DNA of 29,310 nt from CAZGSV01 sp964528605 (GCA_964528605.1 CAZGSV010000028.1:1-29310); one strand, 5' to 3'; counted from the stretch's first letter, positions 7,634 through 15,751 are shown. Numbers and translations: made by a program. Notes: generated from the letters alone by a model not told the origin.

Positions 7634-9245
7634 AGCCGCCGTGGGGGTGAGGCGTGGGGGGTGGTTTGGGGGGTTCCGGCTTCTCAGCCACGGCGACTTC
7701 GGTAGTCACAATCATACCCGCTATGCTCGCTGCGTTTTCAAGGGCCACCCGTACCACTCTAACCGGGTCAATTATACCCCCCGCTGCCAAATCCTCAAAC
7801 CTCCCGCTCAAAACATTGTAGCCGTTATTCCCGTCCGACTCCTTGATCCGCTGCGCCACCACCGATCCGTTGGCGCCAGCGTTAGCCGCCAGCCTCCGCG
7901 CCGGCTCCTCCAGCGCCCGCCGCACCACCAGCACGCCCGTAGCCTCGTCTCCGGACGCCTGGATGCCCTTCAGGGCCGCCGCCGCTCGGATCAGCGCCAC
8001 CCCACCGCCGGGCACATATCCCTCCGCCACCGCCGCCCGCGTCGCCGCCACGGCGTCCTCGCAGCGGTGCTTCTTTTCCTTCATCTCGGTCTCCGTCGCC
8101 GCCCCGACCTTGATCACCGTCACGCCCCCGCTTAACTTCGCGAGCCGCTCCTGCAGTTTCTCCCGGTCGTAGTCCGAGTCGGTTGCCTCTATCTCCCGCT
8201 TTATCGCTTCCATCCGCCCCTTGATGGCCTCCCCGCCGCCGGCTCCGTCCACTATCACCGTCTGGTCCTTGTCCACCCGCACCAGCCGAGCCCGGCCCAG
8301 GTCCGACAACTCCACGTTCTCCAGCTTCACCCCCAGGTCCTCAGAGATGAACCGGCCTCCGGTCACCACCCCGATGTCCCCCAGCATCGCCTTGCGCCGC
8401 TCCCCAAATCCGGGCGCCTTCACCGCGCACGCCCGCAACGTCCCGCGCAGGCTGTTGACCACCAGCACCGCCAAAGCCTCTCCGTCCACGTCCTCCGCAA
8501 TCACCAACAGGGGCTTGCCCGTCCGCGCCACCTTCTCCAGCAGCGGCACCAACTCCGTCGCCGAACTGATCTTCTTCTCGAATATCAGGATCAGCGGATT
8601 CTCCAGTTCCGCCCGCATCGTATCCCGCCGCGTGGCGAAGTACGGCGATATGTAGCCCTTGTCGAACTGCAGCCCGTCCACGCACTCCAGGGCCGTCTCC
8701 ATGCCCTTGCCTTCCTCTACGGTAACCGCGCCCTCCTTACCCGCCCGCTCGATCGCCGCCGCCACCAGTTTTCCTATCTGGGTGTCGTTGGCCGCAATCG
8801 CGGCAATGTGTTGCTTGGCCGCCTTGTCGTCCACCGGCGTCGCCATCTCCCGCAGCGCCTTGACCACCGCCGCCGTCGCCCGGTCAATGCCACGCTTCAC
8901 TAGCACCCCGTTCGCACCCGCCGCCAGGTTCTTCACGCCCTCGGTCAGCATGGAGTAGGCCAAGAGCGTAGCCGTGGTAGTCCCATCGCCCGCGATGTCA
9001 TTGGTCTTCGAAGCCGCCTCCCGCAGCAGCCGCGCCCCCATGTTCTCAAAGTGCCCTGCGAGGTCTATCTCCTTGGCTACCGTCACCCCGTCTTTGGTCA
9101 CCACCGGCGACCCGTACTTCTTCCCCAACACTACCGTCCGCCCCTTCGGACCCAGAGTCGCCGTAACCGCTCGCGCCACCTCGCTCGCGCCCCTCATCAG
9201 CGCCGCGCGCGCCTCGGCATCGTAGAGAATGTCTTTCGCGGGCAT
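7632..9245 (-). CDS. groEL: Chaperonin GroEL (Hsp60)
   Basis: ATP-driven double-ring folding chamber of the cytosol, partner of GroES encoded just upstream. At 537 residues it is of normal length. It has the ATP-site segments TLGPKGR and AGDGTTTATLLA (metal and catalytic Asp region), and the equatorial closing block GYNVLSGRFEDL. The Gly-Gly-Met repeat tail common in GroEL is absent; the protein ends instead in a proline-rich PPKPPPTPHPHGG. ATG at 9245 has AGGAGG about 12 bases upstream, and groES ends 28 bp before it. It is the last gene of the ten-gene heat-shock operon. No CIRCE operator (TTAGCACTC-N9-GAGTGCTAA) was found upstream, arguing against separate HrcA control. Confidence 0.97.
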   Translation of the reverse strand: MPAKDILYDAEARAALMRGASEVARAVTATLGPKGRTVVLGKKYGSPVVTKDGVTVAKEIDLAGHFENMGARLLREAASKTNDIAGDGTTTATLLAYSMLTEGVKNLAAGANGVLVKRGIDRATAAVVKALREMATPVDDKAAKQHIAAIAANDTQIGKLVAAAIERAGKEGAVTVEEGKGMETALECVDGLQFDKGYISPYFATRRDTMRAELENPLILIFEKKISSATELVPLLEKVARTGKPLLVIAEDVDGEALAVLVVNSLRGTLRACAVKAPGFGERRKAMLGDIGVVTGGRFISEDLGVKLENVELSDLGRARLVRVDKDQTVIVDGAGGGEAIKGRMEAIKREIEATDSDYDREKLQERLAKLSGGVTVIKVGAATETEMKEKKHRCEDAVAATRAAVAEGYVPGGGVALIRAAAALKGIQASGDEATGVLVVRRALEEPARRLAANAGANGSVVAQRIKESDGNNGYNVLSGRFEDLAAGGIIDPVRVVRVALENAASIAGMIVTTEVAVAEKPEPPKPPPTPHPHGG

Positions 9246-9273
9246 GTCTAACGGAGCCCTCCTCGCTTGTGAT

Positions 9274-9621
9274 CTAGCGGCGCCGGCCGCCGGCCTTCCG
9301 TCTATTCGCCGCCGGCTTCTTCTTCGCTTCCGTTTCGCCCTCTTCCACCGCGTACATGTCCTCCTCGCTTATGATCAGGAAGCGCTTCTCGCCGATCTTG
9401 ACCTCGGTTCCTCCATACTTCGAAAAGAGCACTTGCTGCCCCTTGATAACCGCCATCGGCGCCCGCTTCCCGTCCTTCAGCAGCCTCCCAGGGCCTACCT
9501 CCAGCACCTTCCCACGCCCCGGCTTCTCCTTGGCTGCATCCGGCAGCACTATCCCCCCCGCCGTCTTCTCCTCCTCTTCCATCGGCCGCACCACCACATT
9601 GTCGTGCAATGGCTTAAGCAT
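9274..9621 (-). CDS. groES: Co-chaperonin GroES (Hsp10)
   Basis: Heptameric lid for GroEL. The core MLKPLHDNVVVRPMEEEEKTAGGIVLPD matches GroES in position and content: the mobile loop around EEEEKTAGGIVLP, and GKVLEVGPG and KVLFSKYGG-like strands. The protein is about 115 residues, against a usual 95 or so. The excess is a C-terminal tail, EAKKKPAANRRKAGGRRR, rich in Lys and Arg. The start chosen is ATG 9621, giving the standard N-terminus. ATG 9630 (adding MLP) is possible, with AAGGAGG closer. Either start lies inside the 3' end of grpE, so translation is probably coupled. Followed by groEL after 28 bp. Confidence 0.93.
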   Translation of the reverse strand: MLKPLHDNVVVRPMEEEEKTAGGIVLPDAAKEKPGRGKVLEVGPGRLLKDGKRAPMAVIKGQQVLFSKYGGTEVKIGEKRFLIISEEDMYAVEEGETEAKKKPAANRRKAGGRRR

Positions 9622-10138
9622 CGGCAGCATCGCCCTCCTTATCAGCCGCACGGCTGGTCTTGTGCCCGGCCTCAATCGGCTTGGCCACCGCCACCTTCGC
9701 CGGGCGCAGCACTCTATCTGCCATACGATAGCCTGCCTGGTCAACCGCCACTATTGTCCCCCGCGGCCGCTCGCTCGCCTCCGTCCGCACCACCTCGTGC
9801 TCCTCCGGCCGCGCCGGCACCCCCTCCTGGTCAATCCTCTCCACTCCCTGCGCCGCCAGCGCCGCCCGCGCCTTCTCGCGCAGCATCTCCAACCCCTGCC
9901 GCACCTCACGCTGCTCCTCCGGCACGCTCTCCGCCGCCCTCTCTATGCTGTCTATCAGCGGCAGCACCGCCGCAATCACCTTCGCCCGCGCGCTCTTGTC
10001 CATCTCCGCGAAGTGCTTCGCGCTGCGCCGCCGGTAATTGGCAAAGTCCGCCTGCAGCCGCAGTATCTGCCGCTGCAGACGCTCCACCGCCTCCTGCAGA
10101 GACTGCTCCCTCTGCGGTTGCTCACCTTTGCCGCTCAA
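9614..10138 (-). CDS. grpE: Nucleotide exchange factor GrpE
   Basis: Releases ADP from DnaK. The protein is 174 residues, with a long N-terminal helix (about 8-48, including LQADFANYRRRSAKH, the GrpE signature region) followed by a helical bundle. The C-terminal beta domain (about 108-155) ends GYRMADRVLRPAKVAVAK, typical of the family. The start appears to be TTG 10138; an in-frame GTG 17 codons later is an alternative. The best ribosome site (AAGGAG) instead faces an ATG at 10145 in another frame that stops after seven codons. That mini-ORF overlaps the grpE start and may couple or dampen its translation. The gene ends inside groES by 8 bp, and clpC ends 21 bp upstream. Confidence 0.92.
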   Translation of the reverse strand: MSGKGEQPQREQSLQEAVERLQRQILRLQADFANYRRRSAKHFAEMDKSARAKVIAAVLPLIDSIERAAESVPEEQREVRQGLEMLREKARAALAAQGVERIDQEGVPARPEEHEVVRTEASERPRGTIVAVDQAGYRMADRVLRPAKVAVAKPIEAGHKTSRAADKEGDAADA

Positions 10139-10159
10139 CCGCCATCCCTACTCCTTCCG

Positions 10160-12652
10160 CTACTCCGCCGCTACTGCCTCGGCGCCCACGTACAGGTGGA
10201 ACTTCAACTCGCCGTCCGCCCGGTCCGCCACCACCGTGTCGCCCTCCTTGAACTCCCCCCGCAGCAGCGCCGAGGAGAGCGGGTTCTCCACCAGCCGCTG
10301 CACCGCCCGCCGCAGAGGACGCGCGCCGTAAACCTGATCGAACCCCTGCTCGGCCAGCAGCCCCTTCGCCGCCTCCGTCACCTGCAGCGCGATCTTCCGG
10401 CCGTCCAACTGCTCCTGCAAACGCGCCAAGAACAGGCCCACAATCTCGGCTATCTCCGCCCGCGTCAGCGGGTGGAACACCACAATCTCGTCTATCCGGT
10501 TGAGCAACTCCGGCCGCATGTGCTCCCGCAACTCCCCCAGCATCCGCTTCCTCAACTCCGCAAACTGGCGGTCGCCCTCGGCGTCTCCCTCCGCCTCCTC
10601 GGGGGTCCCAAATCCCACCCGGCCGGACCCGCCGCCCGCCAGCGAGTGCACCAGACGACTCCCCACGTTCGAGGTCATGATGATGACCGTGTTGCTGAAG
10701 TTCACGGTCCGCCCGGTGTTGTCGGTCAGGCGCCCGTCCTCTAGGATCTGGAGCAATATGTTGAAGACCTCCGGGTGCGCCTTCTCAATCTCATCGAACA
10801 ACACCACCCGGTAAGGCCGGCGCCGCACCGCCTCCGTCAACTGGCCCCCCTCCTCGTAGCCCACGTATCCCGGCGGAGCCCCAATCAGCCGCGACACCGA
10901 GTGCTTCTCCATGTACTCCGACATGTCAATCCGCACCATGGCCGCCTCGTCGTCGAACAGGAACTCCGCCAGCGCCCGCGCCATCTCCGTCTTGCCCACG
11001 CCCGTCGGCCCCAAGAACAGGAAGGATCCAATCGGCCGCCGCGGGTCCGCCAGCCCGCTGCGCGAGCGCCGGATCGCCTCCGAGACCACCCGCACCGCCT
11101 CCTCCTGCCCCTTGACGCGCTGGTGCAACTCCTCCTCCATCCGCAGCAGCCGCTCCAACTGCCCCTCGAACATCCGGCTCACCGGAATCCCCGTCCACTG
11201 CGACACAATCAGCGCGATCCGCTGCTCGTCCACCACCCCCGAGAGCCCCGACTCCTTCAGCCAGGCCTCTCGCTTGGCGTCGAATTCCTTCCGCAGCGCC
11301 TCCGATTCATCCCGCAGCCGCGCCGCCTCCTCGTACTTCCGCTCCAGCACCGCCTGTTCGCCGCGCTCCGTCAACTCCTCTAACTCCTTCTCCATCTGCT
11401 TCAACGGCTGCGGCATCGAATAGGTCTGTATGCGCAACTGCGAGCATGCTTCGTCCATCAGGTCTATTGCCTTGTCCGGCAGATAGCGCCCGGTCACGTA
11501 CCGGTCTGACAACCGGGCGGCCGCCTCCAAGGCGCTGTCCTCGATCTTCACCCCGTGATGCTCCTCATACCGCTCCCGCAGCCCGCGCAGTATCTGCACC
11601 GTCTCCTCGACCGTCGGCTGCTCCACGTACACCGGCTGGAACCGCCGCTCCAGCGCCGCGTCCTTTTCCACGTGCTTCCGGTACTCGTCCAGCGTGGTCG
11701 CGCCGATACACTGCAAGTCCCCACGGGAAAGCGCAGGCTTCAGTATGTTGGAGGCGTCTATCGCCCCCTCCGCCGCGCCCGCGCCCACCACCGTGTGCAA
11801 CTCGTCAATGAACAGGACCACCTCGCGGCTCGACTTCTCGATCTCGTCCATGATCGCCTTGAGGCGCTCCTCGAACTCACCCCGAAACTTCGTGCCCGCC
11901 ACCAGTCCGGGCAAGTCCAGCGCCACCACCCGCCGGTCCTTCAGGTTCTCCGGCACGTCCCCAGACGCAATCCTCTGCGCCAGCCCCTCCGCTATCGCCG
12001 TCTTGCCCACGCCCGCCTCGCCGATCAGCACCGGGTTGTTCTTCGTTCGCCGCGAGAGCACCTGTATCACCCGCGTTATCTCCGCCTCGCGCCCGATCAC
12101 CGGATCCAAACGCCCCTCGCGCGCCTGCTGCGTCAAGTCCCGGCTGAACCGCTCCAGTATCTGGTAGCGGCTCTCCGCGTTCTCATCCGTCACCCGCTGC
12201 GCGCCACGAATCTCCTTCAGCGCGCGGTAAACCCCCTCCTTGGTCACCCCTGCCTGCTGCAGCAGGCGGGCCGCCGCCGAAGTGCCCTCGTCCAGCAGGC
12301 CGATCAGCAAATGGTCCGCGCCAATGAAAGTGTCCTGTAGCCGCTGGGCCTCCTCCTCCGCCAACTCGAAAACCTTTTGCGCCTGCGGGGTAATGTAAAT
12401 CTGCCCCATGCCCCCGCCGCTCACCTGCACGCTCGGCCGCCGCGCCAACTCCCGCTCCACCTGCCGCTGCACCGTGCGCACGTCCACCCCCAACTTCTCC
12501 AGCACCTTACCGGCGACCCCGTCCTCCTGCTCCAGCATCGCCAGCACCAGGTGCTCCGCGTCCAACTGCGTCTGCGCAAACCGGGCCAGCACCTGCTGAC
12601 AGCCCGCCAGCACCTCTCTCGCCTTTGCCGTGAATCTATCGAAACTTAGCAT
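10160..12652 (-). CDS. clpC: AAA+ unfoldase ClpC
   Basis: Hexameric ATPase that unfolds proteins, probably for ClpP. At 830 residues it contains an N-terminal repeat domain (about 1-145); the first AAA+ module with Walker A GEAGVGKT (211-218) and Walker B VVLFIDE (278-284); a short middle domain (about 410-470) with the UVR-like ERKYEEAARLRDESEALR; and the second AAA+ module with Walker A GPTGVGKT (548-555). A VGF loop (679-681) matches the ClpP-docking loop of ClpC. These features and the short middle domain favour ClpC over the disaggregase ClpB, although ClpB is the usual neighbour of HspR. No clpP lies in the window. ATG 12652 sits 45 bp after hspR. Confidence 0.93.
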   Translation of the reverse strand: MLSFDRFTAKAREVLAGCQQVLARFAQTQLDAEHLVLAMLEQEDGVAGKVLEKLGVDVRTVQRQVERELARRPSVQVSGGGMGQIYITPQAQKVFELAEEEAQRLQDTFIGADHLLIGLLDEGTSAAARLLQQAGVTKEGVYRALKEIRGAQRVTDENAESRYQILERFSRDLTQQAREGRLDPVIGREAEITRVIQVLSRRTKNNPVLIGEAGVGKTAIAEGLAQRIASGDVPENLKDRRVVALDLPGLVAGTKFRGEFEERLKAIMDEIEKSSREVVLFIDELHTVVGAGAAEGAIDASNILKPALSRGDLQCIGATTLDEYRKHVEKDAALERRFQPVYVEQPTVEETVQILRGLRERYEEHHGVKIEDSALEAAARLSDRYVTGRYLPDKAIDLMDEACSQLRIQTYSMPQPLKQMEKELEELTERGEQAVLERKYEEAARLRDESEALRKEFDAKREAWLKESGLSGVVDEQRIALIVSQWTGIPVSRMFEGQLERLLRMEEELHQRVKGQEEAVRVVSEAIRRSRSGLADPRRPIGSFLFLGPTGVGKTEMARALAEFLFDDEAAMVRIDMSEYMEKHSVSRLIGAPPGYVGYEEGGQLTEAVRRRPYRVVLFDEIEKAHPEVFNILLQILEDGRLTDNTGRTVNFSNTVIIMTSNVGSRLVHSLAGGGSGRVGFGTPEEAEGDAEGDRQFAELRKRMLGELREHMRPELLNRIDEIVVFHPLTRAEIAEIVGLFLARLQEQLDGRKIALQVTEAAKGLLAEQGFDQVYGARPLRRAVQRLVENPLSSALLRGEFKEGDTVVADRADGELKFHLYVGAEAVAAE

Positions 12653-12697
12653 TGCCTCTCATCCTCTTGAAATTGCACTCGCCGCGGCGGCGAACCG

Positions 12698-13096
12698 CTA
12701 TCGCCCAGAACCCTCGCTCCGCGCCCCGTTCCTCAGCCCTACCAGCCTCCGCAGCCGCTCCATCTCCGCCTCCATCGCCACCATGTGCTCCTGAAACTCC
12801 GCCGCCATCGCCTCTCGCATGCGCGCCATCTGCTCGCGCATCTGCTCGATTTGCCCCAGCAGCCGTAGTATCTGCTCCACGCCCGCTCGGTTGACCCCCA
12901 GCGCCTGGGTATACTCGCGTATCCGTCGCGCCGTCTCGATGTCCCGGTCCGAGTAGAAACGCACGTGCCCCGCGCTCCGATACGGCCGCAGCAAACCCGA
13001 CTCCTCATATTGCCGCAGCGTCTGCGGATGACACGGTACCAGCCCCGCCGCTACCCCGATCAGATACACCGGACGATCGTCATCGCGCTCGCGCAT
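12698..13096 (-). CDS. hspR: HspR, MerR-family heat-shock repressor
   Basis: A 132-residue DNA-binding protein. The N-terminal winged helix-turn-helix (about 9-78) contains HPQTLRQYEESGLLRP, the HspR hallmark, and HVRFYSDRDIETARRIREYT. In Actinobacteria, HspR binds the HAIR operator (CTTGAGT-N7-ACTCAAG) with DnaK as corepressor and silences the dnaK operon. The same feedback is inferred here because hspR lies in the dnaK operon. The C-terminal half (82-118) is a Met-rich heptad helix (QMREQMARMREAMAAEF), longer than needed for DNA binding and likely for dimerisation. AGGTGA lies six bases before ATG 13096; dnaJ ends 27 bp upstream. No canonical HAIR site was found in the window. Confidence 0.92.
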   Translation of the reverse strand: MRERDDDRPVYLIGVAAGLVPCHPQTLRQYEESGLLRPYRSAGHVRFYSDRDIETARRIREYTQALGVNRAGVEQILRLLGQIEQMREQMARMREAMAAEFQEHMVAMEAEMERLRRLVGLRNGARSEGSGR

Positions 13097-13123
13097 CCTC
13101 TCTCACCTGCCTTCGCCCCATAC

Positions 13124-14233
13124 CTAGTCCTTGAACAGCTCTGCCCGAGGATCGGCGCCATACAGTCCCTCCGTCTTGCTGACCGTTTCCCTCTGCCCCG
13201 CGCTCAGGTTCCTCGGCACCACTACCTTCACCCGCACCAACTGATCTCCCTTGCCGCCTCCGCGCAGCCGCGGCGCCCCGAGACCGGCCAGGCGCAGCAC
13301 CTGGCCGCTCTGCGTGCCCGCCGGCACCTTCAACGTCGCCGTGCCCTCTATCGTCGGCACCCGTATCTCCGCCCCCAGCGCCGCCTCCGCAAACGTCACC
13401 GGCACCTCGCACACTACGTTGGGCCCCTCCCGCGCAAAGACCCCGTCCTTCTGCAGCCGCACGTTCAGCAGCAGGTCCCCGCGCGGCCCTCCGTACCGGC
13501 CCGCCTGACCCTCGCCCGCCAAGCGTATCTTCGACCCGTCCTCCACCCCGGCCGGTATCTTCACCTGCAACTTCCGCCGCCGCCGCACCGTCCCCGCGCC
13601 CCGGCACTTGCGGCACTGCCCTATCACCGCCTGCCCGCTCCCCCCACACGCCGGACAAGGTGCCGCCACCCCCATGAAACCTCTGGCCCCGCTCTGCCCC
13701 GTCCCTCGGCAGGTCCCACAAGGCCCCATCTCCGCCCCCGTCCCGCTGCAACCCTCGCAGTAATCCTCCATGTCCACCCGCAGCGTCTTCTCGGTGCCCG
13801 TAACCGACTCCGCCACCCCTATCTCGATCTCCTGCGTAACGTCCGCCCCCGCCTCCGGCGCCCGCCGCACTCCCGTCACCGTGCCCCCCCCAAATAGCGA
13901 AGAGAACAGGTCCCCAAAGTCGCCCACGTTCGCGCCGCCCAGGTCGCCCAAATCTACATACCCCTGCCGCCAACCCCCGCCCCCCGTAGACGCACCCGGG
14001 GTGCGGAAGAACTCCGGCCCCATCGCGTCATACTGCCGCCGCTTCTCCGCATCCCCCAATACCGAGTACGCCTCGTTGATCTCCTTGAACTTCTCCTCCG
14101 CCTCCTGGTCCCCAGGCGTCACGTCCGGATGATAGCGACGCGCCAGCCGCCGATACGCCTCCTTGACCTGCTTCTCGGTGGCCTCCCGCTTCACCCCGAG
14201 CGTCTCGTAGTAGTCTTTCCATCCGCGCCGCAT
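13124..14233 (-). CDS. dnaJ: Chaperone DnaJ (Hsp40, type I)
   Basis: Delivers clients to DnaK and stimulates its ATPase. The protein is 369 residues: a J domain with HPD at 35-37; a short Gly/Phe linker; and the zinc region with four CxxCxGxG repeats (CEGCSGTG 159-166, CGTCRGTG 172-179, CPACGGSG 193-200, CRKCRGAG 207-214). Two beta-sandwich client domains and a dimerisation end follow. ATG 14233 is chosen because GGAG lies eight bases before it and the product starts MRRGWKDYYETLGV. An upstream GTG at 14269 falls in the loop of a strong hairpin and has no ribosome site. That hairpin (14249-14282) directly precedes the ribosome site, which is unusual. hspR follows 27 bp later. Confidence 0.95.
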   Translation of the reverse strand: MRRGWKDYYETLGVKREATEKQVKEAYRRLARRYHPDVTPGDQEAEEKFKEINEAYSVLGDAEKRRQYDAMGPEFFRTPGASTGGGGWRQGYVDLGDLGGANVGDFGDLFSSLFGGGTVTGVRRAPEAGADVTQEIEIGVAESVTGTEKTLRVDMEDYCEGCSGTGAEMGPCGTCRGTGQSGARGFMGVAAPCPACGGSGQAVIGQCRKCRGAGTVRRRRKLQVKIPAGVEDGSKIRLAGEGQAGRYGGPRGDLLLNVRLQKDGVFAREGPNVVCEVPVTFAEAALGAEIRVPTIEGTATLKVPAGTQSGQVLRLAGLGAPRLRGGGKGDQLVRVKVVVPRNLSAGQRETVSKTEGLYGADPRAELFKD

Positions 14234-14248
14234 CTTGGCTTCTCCACG

Positions 14249-14282
14249 GGCGGGCCGTCCCGCCTGCACGGAACGGCCCGCC
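14249..14282 (-). other. Strong mRNA hairpin ahead of dnaJ
   Basis: Thirteen-base arms (14249-14261 and 14270-14282) pair fully in the minus-strand RNA, with one G-U wobble and an eight-base loop. There is no T-run, so termination is unlikely. It ends about four bases before the dnaJ Shine-Dalgarno, where it could protect a processed 3' segment or tune translation. Confidence 0.6.
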
Positions 14283-14298
14283 GCTCTCTCACCTAACC

Positions 14299-14742
14299 CT
14301 ACTCAGTGATCGCGACCTTCCGCGCCTTGGCGGTCTCCCGCTTCCCTACCTTCACCTCGATCACGCCGTTCCGGTAACTTGCGCTCACGTTGGCGGGATC
14401 CGCCGTCTCCGGGAGATTGATGCTCCGCTTGAACAGCCCCGACGGCCGCTCCGCGCGCAAGCACCTCTCTCCCTCCGCCTTCGGCTCCGCAGGACGCTCA
14501 CCCCGTATGGTGAACACGCCCTCCTCCACGCTCATGTCCAACTTGTCCTTGTCCACGCCAGGAATCTCTACCCGGATCACAAAGGCCTCCGGTTTCTCCG
14601 ACACGTCCACCAGCGGCGACCACGCTACCTCCTCCCCAGGCTCTTGCTCCGGCGTCTCGCCGAGGAAGTCCTGGAACAGGCGCGACAGGTCGCGCTGGAA
14701 TGCATACAACTCAGCCCAGGGATACCAACGTGCCAGTCTCAT
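14299..14742 (-). CDS. Small heat-shock protein Hsp20, third in operon
   Basis: ATP-independent holdase that binds unfolding proteins. It has 147 residues with an alpha-crystallin domain (about 42-138): VDVSEKPEAFVIRVEIPGVDKDKLDMSV, then the RSINLPETADPANVSASYRNGVIEVKVGK block, with the usual N-G-V-I-E-V-K-V strand. The C-terminus has a V-x-I motif (KVAITE) for oligomer contacts. ATG 14742 is preferred, with GGAGGT nine bases upstream. The product starts MRLARWYPWAEL, parallel to the second paralogue. It is one of three tandem, well-diverged Hsp20 genes between dnaK and dnaJ; dnaJ starts 65 bp downstream. Confidence 0.93.
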   Translation of the reverse strand: MRLARWYPWAELYAFQRDLSRLFQDFLGETPEQEPGEEVAWSPLVDVSEKPEAFVIRVEIPGVDKDKLDMSVEEGVFTIRGERPAEPKAEGERCLRAERPSGLFKRSINLPETADPANVSASYRNGVIEVKVGKRETAKARKVAITE

Positions 14743-14810
14743 GCGCTCTTCACCTCCACTCTGCACTCTCTCCTAAGCGGCCGCCCGGGCGCCTCACATC
14801 ACTCGCCTCC

Positions 14811-15260
14811 CTACGGTATCTCCACCTTCCGTTTCGCTGCCTTCTCCTCCGGGTGCTTCCGAGCACGCAGCTCCAGCACCCCGTCCTTGAAACTCGCCTT
14901 CGCCTCCGCCACCGCCACCCGCGCCGGCAGCGGCACCGTGCGCATGAACGAGCCCCAGCGCCGCTCCCGCCGGTGATAGCCCGCCTCGCTAACCTCCTCG
15001 TCCTTCTGCGTCTCCCCACTCACCGTTACCTCACGCTCGCCCAAGGTGATCTCCAGGTCTTCCTTCTTCACCCCAGGCACCTCCATCTTCACCACCACTT
15101 CCTCGTCCGTCTCGTACACGTCCGCCCACGGGCGCATGCGCCGCTCCCGCCAGTGCATCAGTCCCGGCCCCCGGCCGCCAAACCTCTCCTCGAACCAACG
15201 GTCAATCTCGTCGGCAAAATGTCCGAACTCCTCGCTGGGATGCCATTTCGCCAGTTTCAT
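14811..15260 (-). CDS. Small heat-shock protein Hsp20, second in operon
   Basis: A 149-residue holdase. The N-terminal arm is MKLAKWHPSEEFGHFADEIDRWFEERF. The alpha-crystallin domain runs about 45-140, with ADVYETDEEVVVKMEVPGVKKEDLEITL, FMRTVPLPARVAVAEAKASF and the DGVLELRA strand. The extreme C-terminus KVEIP supplies the V-x-I contact motif. AGGAGG lies eight bases before ATG 15260, so the start is clear. Its flanks are 53 and 68 bp to the neighbouring paralogues. It shares the R/KLA-x-W start with the third paralogue, suggesting those two arose by local duplication after the first split away. Confidence 0.93.
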   Translation of the reverse strand: MKLAKWHPSEEFGHFADEIDRWFEERFGGRGPGLMHWRERRMRPWADVYETDEEVVVKMEVPGVKKEDLEITLGEREVTVSGETQKDEEVSEAGYHRRERRWGSFMRTVPLPARVAVAEAKASFKDGVLELRARKHPEEKAAKRKVEIP

Positions 15261-15313
15261 CTTCCTTCCCTCCTATTGGCTTATAGTCCCGTCTCGCAAA
15301 CCTGCTCCGGCGC

Positions 15314-15751
15314 CTACTCCACCTTCACCTTCACTCGTGAAGCCTGCCGCCGCGCCTTCCGTATCCGCAGCCGCAGCAGCCCGTCCTGATAGTTCGCCGT
15401 CACGCTCTCCGCCTCCACCACCATCCCCAACGCAAACGACCGCTCGAACGGCCCATACGGGCACTCAATCCGCAAATACCTCTGCTCCGCTTCCTGTGGC
15501 GCCAAGGGCTTCTCGCCCCGCACCGTCAACACGTCCTCCTGCACCTCGATCTCGATGTCCTCCGGCCGCACTCCCGGCACCTCCATCACCAGCACCACTG
15601 CCTCCGGGCTGTCCAGTATCTCCACCGGCGGCGCCCAGCGCGCGCCCCGCTCGCCGAGCCCCTGCATCTGCCGCTCTGCCCAGCGCACCACTCCCACCCT
15701 AGGCCACGGCTCCTCAAAGAACTCGTCCCATAGGCTGGGCAGCAGTCTCAC
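15314..15751 (-). CDS. Small heat-shock protein Hsp20, first in operon
   Basis: A holdase of 145 residues if GTG 15751 is the start. This GTG has GGAGGTGA about eight bases upstream and gives (M)RLLPSLWDEFF, parallel to its paralogues. An ATG at 15805 would add 18 residues and overlap dnaK by 29 bp, and is less likely. The alpha-crystallin domain contains VEILDSPEAVVLVMEVPGVRPEDIEIEV, FERSFALGMVVEAESVTANY and DGLLRLRI; the tail RVKVKVE is a V-x-V version of the contact motif. It starts 25 bp after the dnaK stop, so it should be the second cistron of the heat-shock operon. Confidence 0.92.
   Translation of the reverse strand: MRLLPSLWDEFFEEPWPRVGVVRWAERQMQGLGERGARWAPPVEILDSPEAVVLVMEVPGVRPEDIEIEVQEDVLTVRGEKPLAPQEAEQRYLRIECPYGPFERSFALGMVVEAESVTANYQDGLLRLRIRKARRQASRVKVKVE

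Noticed and set aside
12666..12680. CTTGA and ACTC before clpC as a HAIR operator
   Set aside because: Half-site spacing and second half do not match CTTGAGT-N7-ACTCAAG.
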